From Oscillospiraceae bacterium (GTDB lineage: Bacteria > Bacillota > Clostridia > Oscillospirales > Ruminococcaceae): a stretch of 52,086 nt of DNA. This document shows positions 1 to 7,347 of the stretch, one piece after another. Location of the stretch: positions 1 to 52,086 of the forward strand of contig JAFXZM010000040.1 in NCBI GenBank assembly GCA_017541275.1, given 5' to 3'. The notes below the pieces were generated by a model. That model made no database searches. It worked only from the letters and a program-made list of their open reading frames with translations, and was not told the DNA's origin. Every line of letters begins with the position of its first letter. The stretch's first letter is position 1. Position numbers and translations under genes: made by a program.

Positions 1-138
1 AGGCATAACCGAGCGTTGCAATGAAAGCGAACCGGTCGCGCAGGGCGGTGATGAAATGATACACCCTGTAGGCTTTGCAGGCACACGGATAATTGACATG
101 AATCTTATATGCAAGTTTACTATTTGGCTTATAATGGA
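1..138. other. Left edge, no supported gene
   Basis: Several frames stay open to the window edge on both strands, but none has a start codon with a ribosome binding site and none gives a protein I recognise. The end of an unrelated gene lying mostly outside the window cannot be excluded. Confidence 0.4.
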
Positions 139-174
139 TTCAGGGGCATCAAACATTCATCTGATGCCCCTGAA
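139..174 (-). terminator. Hairpin downstream of tRNA-Gln
   Basis: A perfect 13-bp inverted repeat (139-151 with 162-174) sits directly after the 3' end of the tRNA. The minus-strand sequence beyond it is only mildly T-rich, so it may be a terminator or a processing hairpin. Confidence 0.5.
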
Positions 175-177
175 TAG

Positions 178-253
178 TGGTTGGGGTGGAAGGATTTGAA
201 CCCTCGAAATAACGGAGTCAGAGTCCGCTGCCTTACCGCTTGGCGACACCCCA
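178..253 (-). tRNA. tRNA-Gln (anticodon CTG)
   Basis: Read on the minus strand this folds as a 76-nt cloverleaf. The 7-bp acceptor stem is TGGGGTG/CACCCCA. The anticodon stem GCGGA/TCCGT carries loop CTCTGAC, giving anticodon CTG for codon CAG. The T arm has TTCAAAT, the discriminator is A, and the 3' CCA is encoded (178-180). A consensus-like promoter lies just upstream. Confidence 0.96.
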
Positions 254-282
254 ATATTGGCCGCCTTTCTGACGACTTGATT

Positions 283-311
283 ATTATAGCACAAATACGG
301 GGATTTGTAAA
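283..311 (-). promoter_or_regulatory. Sigma-A promoter of tRNA-Gln
   Basis: On the minus strand TTTACA (306-311) is followed after 17 bp by TATAAT (283-288), about 30 bp upstream of the tRNA 5' end. Confidence 0.75.
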
Positions 312-359
312 CCCCTTTTTCAAAATTTTCTGAAATTTTTTGCTTTTCACAAAAAATGC

Positions 360-388
360 TTGCTTTTTTCGTGCAAATTTGATATAAT
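360..388 (+). promoter_or_regulatory. Sigma-A promoter of lipid kinase gene
   Basis: TTGCTT (360-365), 17 bp, TATAAT (383-388). The leader that follows is about 95 nt and contains GC-rich inverted repeats (399-404 with 412-417; 395-400 with 429-434), so some leader structure is likely. Confidence 0.7.
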
Positions 389-490
389 ATAAGTGCATCC
401 CGCCCGGAAAAGGCGGGGGCAATGCGCAGGATGCCTCCCTCCCGACCGCGTTCAAGCACCCTGAACACAGACGTAAAGGAACCAGAACAG

Positions 491-1465
491 ATGAAAAAGC
501 TCTATTTTATCACGAATCTTCACTCCGGAAAAAGTACAATGCGCGGAAAGCTCGCCGCCGTTCTCAACATCTTTACCTCCGCAGGCTATGAGGTCACTGT
601 CCGCCCGACACAGGGGCGGCTTGATGCGACTGCGGCGGCGGAGTATGCCTGTCTGAGCGGCATGTTTGATCTGATTGTCTGCGCAGGCGGCGACGGAACC
701 CTCAATGAGGTTGTACAGGGACTGATGTACAGCCGATGTCCGGTTCCGCTCGGCTATATTCCCTGCGGCTCGACCAACGATTTCGGCAGATCCATGAAGA
801 TCCCATCGGATATCGAGGAGGCCGCACGGCTCATCACGACCGGTCATTCGTTTCAGTGCGATATCGGTCTGTTCAATTCCCGGAATTTCCTTTACGTTGC
901 AGCCTTCGGCGCATTCATCGAAACAGTTTACGATACGTCTCAGAAGGTCAAGAATGTCATCGGCCATCTGGCCTATCTGCTCCATGCACTGACGCTGATT
1001 CCGTCGATCCGTGCCTATCATGTCAAGGTCGAATACGACGGTGAGGTGCTGGAGGACGATTTCCTGTTCGGCATGGTCAGCAATACGGCGTCTGTCGCCG
1101 GCATGCTGAAGCTGCGGAACTTCCGCCTCGATGACGGTATGTTTGAGGTTATGCTGATCCGCAAGCCCGCCCATGTCATTCAGCTCAGCACGATCGCTGC
1201 GCAGATACTGGATATCAATGAGGAAATCGACACCAAATATGTCAAGTATTTCCGTGCAAAGCACATCCGGTTTGTCTCCAATGAGGAGATCGAATGGACG
1301 CTCGACGGTGAATTCGGCGGCGCGTTCTGTGAAACGGAAATCGGCATATGCAGCCGGGCAGTGACCTTCTGCGTCGGCGGCGATGCTTCCTATAATGATG
1401 AGGAAGCGCAAAAGCTGTTTCAGCTTGAACAGAAGGAGGCCTCTGCTAGTGAAAAGGAGGAATGA
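491..1465 (+). CDS. Diacylglycerol kinase family lipid kinase
   Basis: A 324-residue protein of the DAGK catalytic family (the DgkB/YegS type), which phosphorylates diacylglycerol or related lipids on the cytoplasmic face of the membrane and recycles lipid for phosphatidic acid synthesis. Visible are the nucleotide-binding block GGDGTLNE at residues 66-73 and the following PCGSTNDFGR at 91-100, both diagnostic, and a C-terminal beta domain with ending typical of the family. The ATG at 491 is preferred because it has AAAGGA about 10 nt upstream and begins with the usual MKKLYFITN strand; an in-frame ATG at 422 has no ribosome binding site. The exact lipid substrate cannot be read from the sequence. 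Confidence 0.9.
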   Translation: MKKLYFITNLHSGKSTMRGKLAAVLNIFTSAGYEVTVRPTQGRLDATAAAEYACLSGMFDLIVCAGGDGTLNEVVQGLMYSRCPVPLGYIPCGSTNDFGRSMKIPSDIEEAARLITTGHSFQCDIGLFNSRNFLYVAAFGAFIETVYDTSQKVKNVIGHLAYLLHALTLIPSIRAYHVKVEYDGEVLEDDFLFGMVSNTASVAGMLKLRNFRLDDGMFEVMLIRKPAHVIQLSTIAAQILDINEEIDTKYVKYFRAKHIRFVSNEEIEWTLDGEFGGAFCETEIGICSRAVTFCVGGDASYNDEEAQKLFQLEQKEASASEKEE

Positions 1466-1496
1466 GCACCTCTGAACGACGGTGTTCATCAAAACT

Positions 1497-2276
1497 ATGC
1501 GACTCTTTCTGATTGATTACGAAAATGTGAATTCGGCAGGACTTCACGGCATCGGGCAGGCCTCGCAGGATGACCGCGTCATTCTGTTTTACAGCCATGC
1601 CGCGAACACACTCTCCTTTGAGATTATGGATGAAATGATCGCGTCCAATATCATGCCGGAGCGTGTGTGCCTCGAACGCACAGGCAAAAATGCGCTGGAT
1701 TTCCAGCTCGTGACCTTCCTTGGGTATCTGATTGCCAGAGAAAAAGCTGACGCTTATTACATTATCAGCAAGGATACCGGCTATCAGGCTGCGATTGCGT
1801 TCTGTCAGGAGTATTTCGGCGTCAAGGTACAGCTCCGCCCTTCGATGAAGTCCGCGCTCGGCAATGCCGCCAAGCAGACGGCCCGCCATGCCGCAGCGGA
1901 GGAGCCTGTCCCTCTCCGGAATGCTGCAAAAGCCAAGCCGGCTGTGAAAAAGCAGGCCGAGCCGCAGCCGAAGAAAAAGGGCAAGCCCGCATCCGTCAGC
2001 CTGCGGAAGAAAACAACGGTCATTCAGGTTCAGCCTGTCGGCGCACCGGCCTCTGTTCTCCCGCAGACCGAAGCAATCCCGATCGACCTCGAAACCGTGC
2101 TCACGCTGGTGCAGCCGCCGGTCACGATCGAGACTGCATCCGAAATCCTGCACTGTCTCCGCGACAGCCGCAGCAAAACAGAGTTCCACAATGCGCTTCA
2201 GCAGCACTTTGACAACGATATGTCAAAGCAGTATTATCACTGCATGAAGCCCTGCTTTGTGACCTTTGCCGAATAA
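1497..2276 (+). CDS. NYN/PIN-like domain protein
   Basis: A 259-residue protein beginning with the strand MRLFLIDYENV, typical of NYN domains, a PIN-like fold of putative metal-dependent ribonucleases. Acidic residues of the presumed metal site can be seen in DYEN near the start, in NALDFQ around residue 70 and in SKDTGY around residue 95. Residues about 125-190 form a Lys/Pro/Ala-rich linker, followed by a small C-terminal helical domain that I do not recognise. The ATG at 1497 matches the family start; a GTG at 1482 is an alternative, and the strong AGGAGG at 1455-1460 is too distant to decide. It lies 31 bp after the lipid kinase and is probably co-transcribed. The RNA target is unknown. 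Confidence 0.75.
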   Translation: MRLFLIDYENVNSAGLHGIGQASQDDRVILFYSHAANTLSFEIMDEMIASNIMPERVCLERTGKNALDFQLVTFLGYLIAREKADAYYIISKDTGYQAAIAFCQEYFGVKVQLRPSMKSALGNAAKQTARHAAAEEPVPLRNAAKAKPAVKKQAEPQPKKKGKPASVSLRKKTTVIQVQPVGAPASVLPQTEAIPIDLETVLTLVQPPVTIETASEILHCLRDSRSKTEFHNALQQHFDNDMSKQYYHCMKPCFVTFAE

Positions 2277-2289
2277 CACAACTGCTGAA

Positions 2290-2326
2290 GCAGTGCCGCG
2301 TTCAGTCCGCGCGGCACTGCTTTTTT
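2290..2326 (+). terminator. Rho-independent terminator after NYN gene
   Basis: A 10-bp stem, GCAGTGCCGC (2290-2299) with GCGGCACTGC (2311-2320), is followed by six T. Confidence 0.9.
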
Positions 2327-2505
2327 GTCGCTTTTTATGTTCGTAAATCTCCGGATAGTATAAAAATCCTTTAATAATTCTATTTTGCAGATATATTTCA
2401 GACAATCTTAAACTTTCGGTGATATTTTTGAGACATGAAAGGAACCCGGCCCCCCCTTCACCGGATTCCGCATCCAACTCAGACAACCGGAAAGGATTAT
2501 GGATT

Positions 2506-4521
2506 ATGAAGAAACAGAACAAACGCTGTACGGCGCTCATCGCTGCTGCGGCAATCAGCATTGCAGCCATTGCAGCCGCCGGACAGACCCTTGCGGCATC
2601 CTCCGGCGATATCAACGCAGACGGCACCGCAAATGTACTTGATGCAAAGGCACTTGCAGCCTATCTGACAGGCGACGGCACACTCAACGATCCCGCAGCC
2701 GCAGATTACAACAGCGACGGCGTTATCAATGCCGTTGATCTGACGCTGCTGAAGCGCGGCCTGATTACCGGCAGCACACAGCCGGAGAATCCGCCTGCCG
2801 CCGGCGATTATTATGTCTCTGCAATTACCTATGCTGCATCCTCCGTCACGCTGTACAATGATGCAGGTGAGATTGTCGATCCTGCGCAGGCGGAGAATGT
2901 CACGGTCGAAAACGGCACTTATGTGACAATTACCAAGCCGACCACGGACGGTACGGTGAACCACGATATCAGCGTAGACGGTGAATGCGCAAACGGACAG
3001 CTCAAGGTCTCCGCAGACAAAACTGCTTACCCCGATGCGGAGGTCGTCATCAATTTGCGCGGGCTGACGCTCTCGAACAGCAGCGATTCTCCGGTCTATG
3101 TGGAGTCCTGCGGCGGCGAGTGCATCATTTCAGCGAAAAAGGATACCGTCAATACGATCTCCGACGGCACAAGCTATACCAATGCAGACGGCAGTGCCGG
3201 TGCGATCTATTCCTGCGATGACCTGAAATTCAAGGGCAAGGGTACTTTGAATGTCAGCGGAAACTGCGCGGACGGCATTGTTTCCAAGGATGATCTGAAG
3301 CTCTGGAACGGAACCGTTACGGTCAATGCAGTGGATGACGGCATCCGCGGCAAGGATTCCGTGCGGATCGGCGACCCGGATGATACAGATTATTCCGCCC
3401 TGAATGTGACCGTTACGTCACAGAACGGCGACGGCATCAAATCCACCAACGACAGCGATACCTCCAAGGGATTTGTCCGCATCAGCGGCGGCACGGTCAA
3501 TATCACGGCAAAGGGCGGCGACGGCATTCAGGCAGAGCAGGCCGTCGAAATCAACGGCGGCGACCTCACCGTTTATACCTATCAGGGCAGCGCCTACGGC
3601 TACGGCAACAGCGGCGACGGTAATTCCAAAAAGAATTATGACGGCTCTTATAAGGGCATCAAGGCGGTCGGCCTGTATGATGAGGCCGGTACGACTTATC
3701 AGAGCATGGGCAATATCACAGTGACCGGCGGCAATATTACGGTTGACAGCACGGACGACGGCATTCACTGCGGCGGCGATATGACACTGACAGGCGGTGT
3801 CTTTCACGTCAAGAGCGCAGATGACGGGTTCCATTCCGACAACAAGCTGACGATCGGCACGGAGAATTCCGGAAAATACGATGATGTGCAGATCTATGTC
3901 AGCTATTGCTATGAGGGCATCGAGGGCGTTTACATCTACCAGAACAGCGGTACGGTCTACATCATCTCCGGCGATGACGGCTACAATGCAGCGGGCGGCG
4001 CAGACGGCTCCGGCAGCACAAATGATCCGTGGTCGCAGGGCGGCTGGGGCGGCCCGGGGGGTCCTGGCGGCATGAGCTCGACCTTCGGTGAGCTGAATCT
4101 GCGCGGTGGTCTGGTCGTTGTGAATTCCGCAAGCGGCGATCATGACGGCATAGATTCCAACGGCAATGTCAACATCACCGGCGGATACTATTTCTGCAAC
4201 GGTCAGGAACCGCTCGACTGCGGCGACGGCGGCTACAGCATCACGCAGACCGGCGGCACATATGTCAGCCTGAGCAGAGGCGGCAACACCAATCTTTCGA
4301 CTGCGTATACATTCAAGGACGCATCCGGAAATGTGGTCGGCACCGTGTATTCCGCATCCGGCTCCCCGTCGGTCTCCAGCAAGGACAATTCTTCAGCGTA
4401 TTCCGGTGCTTCGGTTTCCGGCGGCACGGCAATCGCATCGGGGAAGGTCATCCTCGGCGGATCCGCCTCCGGCGGCACACAGTTAAGTGCCGGCGGCACA
4501 AACCCCGGCGGACGGCAATAA
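2506..4521 (+). CDS. Dockerin protein with Cthe_2159-like beta-helix
   Basis: A 671-residue secreted protein. Residues 1-31 are a signal peptide. Residues 33-88 form a type I dockerin placed at the N terminus: two calcium-loop repeats (GDINADGTANVLDA and DYNSDGVINAVDLTLLKRG). Residues about 100-650 are a repetitive beta-helix (recurrent GGxVxI/ITGGNITVDSTDDGIH turns) with a GGPGGPGG loop, matching the DUF4353 family. Its founding member, Cthe_2159 of Clostridium thermocellum, binds cellulose and polygalacturonate. No catalytic residues can be assigned, so carbohydrate binding rather than hydrolysis is the likely role. The ATG at 2506 has AAAGGA 9 nt upstream; an upstream in-frame ATG at 2419 would hide the signal peptide. 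It is flanked by terminators and is probably monocistronic. Confidence 0.82.
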   Translation: MKKQNKRCTALIAAAAISIAAIAAAGQTLAASSGDINADGTANVLDAKALAAYLTGDGTLNDPAAADYNSDGVINAVDLTLLKRGLITGSTQPENPPAAGDYYVSAITYAASSVTLYNDAGEIVDPAQAENVTVENGTYVTITKPTTDGTVNHDISVDGECANGQLKVSADKTAYPDAEVVINLRGLTLSNSSDSPVYVESCGGECIISAKKDTVNTISDGTSYTNADGSAGAIYSCDDLKFKGKGTLNVSGNCADGIVSKDDLKLWNGTVTVNAVDDGIRGKDSVRIGDPDDTDYSALNVTVTSQNGDGIKSTNDSDTSKGFVRISGGTVNITAKGGDGIQAEQAVEINGGDLTVYTYQGSAYGYGNSGDGNSKKNYDGSYKGIKAVGLYDEAGTTYQSMGNITVTGGNITVDSTDDGIHCGGDMTLTGGVFHVKSADDGFHSDNKLTIGTENSGKYDDVQIYVSYCYEGIEGVYIYQNSGTVYIISGDDGYNAAGGADGSGSTNDPWSQGGWGGPGGPGGMSSTFGELNLRGGLVVVNSASGDHDGIDSNGNVNITGGYYFCNGQEPLDCGDGGYSITQTGGTYVSLSRGGNTNLSTAYTFKDASGNVVGTVYSASGSPSVSSKDNSSAYSGASVSGGTAIASGKVILGGSASGGTQLSAGGTNPGGRQ

Positions 4522-4530
4522 TCAGCAATG

Positions 4531-4565
4531 AACCCCGCAAGGCTTCGGCTTTGCGGGGTTCATTG
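4531..4565 (+). terminator. Terminator after beta-helix dockerin gene
   Basis: A perfect 10-bp stem, AACCCCGCAA with TTGCGGGGTT (4531-4540/4551-4560), with a compact loop, 9 bp after the stop codon. The T tract is poor. Confidence 0.75.
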
Positions 4566-4586
4566 ATTATGAGATTATACAGCAGA

Positions 4587-4631
4587 CGCAAAAATAACCG
4601 GCACGCTCGGAGGGGGAGGAGCGTGCCGGTT
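4587..4631 (-). terminator. Terminator of GH43-CE1 gene
   Basis: A 13-bp perfect inverted repeat (4596-4608 with 4619-4631). On the minus strand it is followed by TATTTTTG, as expected for the convergent gene ending at 4648. Confidence 0.85.
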
Positions 4632-4647
4632 AATCGGGTGGGCTTGT

Positions 4648-7083
4648 TTATTGTCCTTCGTGGAAGAAATAAGGCAGTGCATCGTAGATGTAGTGCCGAA
4701 CCTGCGGCCACCAGTGGACATTTCCTTTTGCCTCAAGGAAGTAGAGATTGCCTTTTGAGAAATCGCTGGAATAGGTGAAGCGCTTTGTGTCGCCCTTCAG
4801 GTCATTCATCAGCGGAACCATATTGCCATAAGCGAGGTCTTCTGTTCCGGTAGCTGCAAAGACAAAGTAATCGCGCTGTGTAAAACCGGATTTGTCGATT
4901 GCATCCTGAATTCCCTTCGTGCCGTCCCAGCAGTGGCCGGAGAGCGGCATGAAATATGCGCAGATATCGAGGTTATTGCAGAGCATTTTCCATGTTGAGC
5001 CGCCGCCCATTGAGAAGCCGCCGTATGCTCTGTGGAATCTGGATGCTTTCAGACTGCTTTCGCTGGTATCGCCCTTTGCATAGGTCGAATATTTCTGTTC
5101 GACATACGGAATGATGCTCCTGCGCATCTCATCCCATGCATAGCCTGCACCCATATTGCCGTCCGGTGCCGGGCAGCCGTTGAAGGTCGGGCAGACCACG
5201 ATCATCGGCTCAATGTCGCCGTTTGCGATCATGTTATCGAGCATAATGTCGATGTTGATTGCGTCATCGTTGAAGCAGGTGCCCTCATTTTCTCCGCCGC
5301 CGTGCATCAGATAGAACACATTATACTGCTTGTTCTTGTCGTAGCCGTAAGGAACATACACATACATGGTTTTGCTGCCGTTGATGCCGCTGTAGGTTTC
5401 CTTGACGACCTCGCCGTGATTGGCAGGCTGTCTGAAATAATTATTCCCATTGTTCTCCGGTGCTGCATGATACTGCATATTCGCCGTATAAGCATACGGC
5501 TCCTTCTCCGGCTGCTTCTTCTCCGGATACTCCTTCTCGGCGCCGGTGAGAAAATCTGCATACCATGCGATATCGTCCGCATCGACGGTGCCGCTCTGGT
5601 CAACATCGGCGGCCTTCTGCGCGAACGAATCGCTGAATTTACCCTTGATCGCGCCGTGCTTTGCAAGCGTCATATCGGCGGCATTGATCGTGCCGTCGCT
5701 GTTGACGTCGCCGAGCATGAAGGGCTTGGAGTTGGAGCTCCGGAACTGCCACCAGTCCACATTGAACAGATAGCTGTCGCCGCCGGAGAAGCGGAGATAC
5801 AGGTCATGGACACCCTTTGCACCGGAAACATCACAGCGCACAGTCTCCCATTCCTGCCAGCCGCCCGTGACCGGAACCGTCGCCGCGCCGACGACCGGGC
5901 CGTCAACAGCATCGAGATGCAGCTCGATCTTGCCGCCCTGACCGTTCGAGGAGGTGCTTGCGATGAATTCCTTTGCGCCTTCGTCACCGAAATCCACACC
6001 GCTGACCTTGACATAATCGCCGTTTTCGATGAAACCGATCGCTAAGGTTCCCGCGTCGATCTTCTCGGTCTTGATGCCGGACATCCAGCTTCCGGTCTCT
6101 GCCTCAACACGCTCATACGGGTTGAGGTACTCGATCTGCTTCGGGCCTTCTCTGGTCGATTTCAGCGCCGGAATCGAACCGTCGGCATTATAGGTGAATT
6201 CTTCACATGCAGCACTGCGGTTAAAGGATCCGCCGCCGCTCAGACCGTTCATGTGATAAAACGAATAGGAATGACCTTTGTAGTCGATGATGCCGCCGTG
6301 GGTCGTGAAGCAGTTGGAGCCCTCATGAATCGTACCGCGGAAAGTCCACGGACCTGTAACGGACGGACCCGTGCAGTACGAGATGCTCTCGCCGCCGAAG
6401 CTATCAACAAATGAGGCAAAAACGAGATAATAGAGACTGTCATGCTTGTAAATCCACGGACCTTCACCGTATCTCGTACCGTTGGGAAGCGACAGATTGA
6501 ACGTCCTGATCTCGCCGTCAAGCGTGACCATATCCTCTTTCAGCTTGACATAATAGCATTTCGGATTGCCGAACATCAGCCATGCCTGCCCGTCGTCATC
6601 AATCATAACGGTTGGGTCAATATAGTCCCAGTTCGGTCCGCAGAGCGGTTTGCCGAGGACATCCTTATAGGGGCCTTCGGGGTTGTCTGCAACGCCGACA
6701 CCGATGCATCTGCCATTGTTCGTTGTGGTGAAGTAGAAGTAGTATTTGCCGTTGCGCTCGATGCACTGAGAAGCCCATGCGTTATTCTCAGTACACCATG
6801 AAAACTCATTGTCCTTGAGAATCATGCCGTGGTCGGTCCAGTTCTTCATATCCTTGGTAGAGAATGCCTGCCAGCCGACCATATAATAGTTGTCGTTCCT
6901 TGCGTCCTTGTCACACCCCGTGAAGACCCAAAGTTCATCTCCGAATACAACCGGTGCAGGATCCGGCGAGAAATTTGTCTGTACAATCGGATTCTCAGCA
7001 TGCACAGGTACGGGCAAGCTGGCGGCCGCGGTGGATACAGACATCATCGCAGTCAGTAATGCGAGTAGTTTTTTTCGTTTCAT
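4648..7083 (-). CDS. GH43-CBM6-dockerin-CE1 bifunctional xylan enzyme
   Basis: An 811-residue secreted cellulosomal enzyme with four parts after a signal peptide (1-29). Residues 30-320 are a five-bladed GH43 domain with the expected acidic triad: D41 (SPDPAP), D156 (YIDPTVM) and E207 (YGEGPW). Residues about 324-447 are a CBM6, ending NVDWWQF. Residues about 456-515 are a dockerin (GDVNSDGTINAADMTLAKHG and DVDQSGTVDADDIAWY). After a Lys/Glu/Pro linker, residues 540-811 are a carbohydrate esterase family 1 domain with nucleophile S691 in GFSMGG and probable catalytic H790. The enzyme would remove arabinose or xylose units and feruloyl or acetyl groups from arabinoxylan. The dockerin is internal rather than terminal. 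The start has GGGGGA a few bases upstream. Exact GH43 specificity cannot be read. Confidence 0.9.
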   Translation of the reverse strand: MKRKKLLALLTAMMSVSTAAASLPVPVHAENPIVQTNFSPDPAPVVFGDELWVFTGCDKDARNDNYYMVGWQAFSTKDMKNWTDHGMILKDNEFSWCTENNAWASQCIERNGKYYFYFTTTNNGRCIGVGVADNPEGPYKDVLGKPLCGPNWDYIDPTVMIDDDGQAWLMFGNPKCYYVKLKEDMVTLDGEIRTFNLSLPNGTRYGEGPWIYKHDSLYYLVFASFVDSFGGESISYCTGPSVTGPWTFRGTIHEGSNCFTTHGGIIDYKGHSYSFYHMNGLSGGGSFNRSAACEEFTYNADGSIPALKSTREGPKQIEYLNPYERVEAETGSWMSGIKTEKIDAGTLAIGFIENGDYVKVSGVDFGDEGAKEFIASTSSNGQGGKIELHLDAVDGPVVGAATVPVTGGWQEWETVRCDVSGAKGVHDLYLRFSGGDSYLFNVDWWQFRSSNSKPFMLGDVNSDGTINAADMTLAKHGAIKGKFSDSFAQKAADVDQSGTVDADDIAWYADFLTGAEKEYPEKKQPEKEPYAYTANMQYHAAPENNGNNYFRQPANHGEVVKETYSGINGSKTMYVYVPYGYDKNKQYNVFYLMHGGGENEGTCFNDDAINIDIMLDNMIANGDIEPMIVVCPTFNGCPAPDGNMGAGYAWDEMRRSIIPYVEQKYSTYAKGDTSESSLKASRFHRAYGGFSMGGGSTWKMLCNNLDICAYFMPLSGHCWDGTKGIQDAIDKSGFTQRDYFVFAATGTEDLAYGNMVPLMNDLKGDTKRFTYSSDFSKGNLYFLEAKGNVHWWPQVRHYIYDALPYFFHEGQ

Positions 7084-7257
7084 TTCAATTTTCCCCCAAT
7101 CCAGAATTACATTCTGTATTTTTATCGTAACACTTTACAGACAAAATTGCACTGTATAAACTGAAGAAAATATGGATGAAAACAAGAAGTTGTGCTTAAA
7201 ATTATCCATTATTGCTGTGCAAACAGTAAATTGTCCATGTTTTCTGTGAATATTCCA

Positions 7258-7286
7258 TTGAAAGTATGCGCGATTTCCGATATGAT
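7258..7286 (+). promoter_or_regulatory. Sigma-A promoter of GH141-like gene
   Basis: TTGAAA (7258-7263), 17 bp, TATGAT (7281-7286), about 55 bp before the ribosome binding site. The 258-bp divergent spacer must also hold the promoter of the GH43-CE1 gene, for which I see no convincing candidate. Confidence 0.65.
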
Positions 7287-7347
7287 ATATAGGACGGATC
7301 ATATTATCAGAAAGATGTCCGTACAATCATGACTGGGGGAAATGAAT

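Noticed and set aside
178-253. tRNA-Gln as an integration site for a mobile element
   Set aside because: No integrase and no second copy of the tRNA 3' end were seen in the window.
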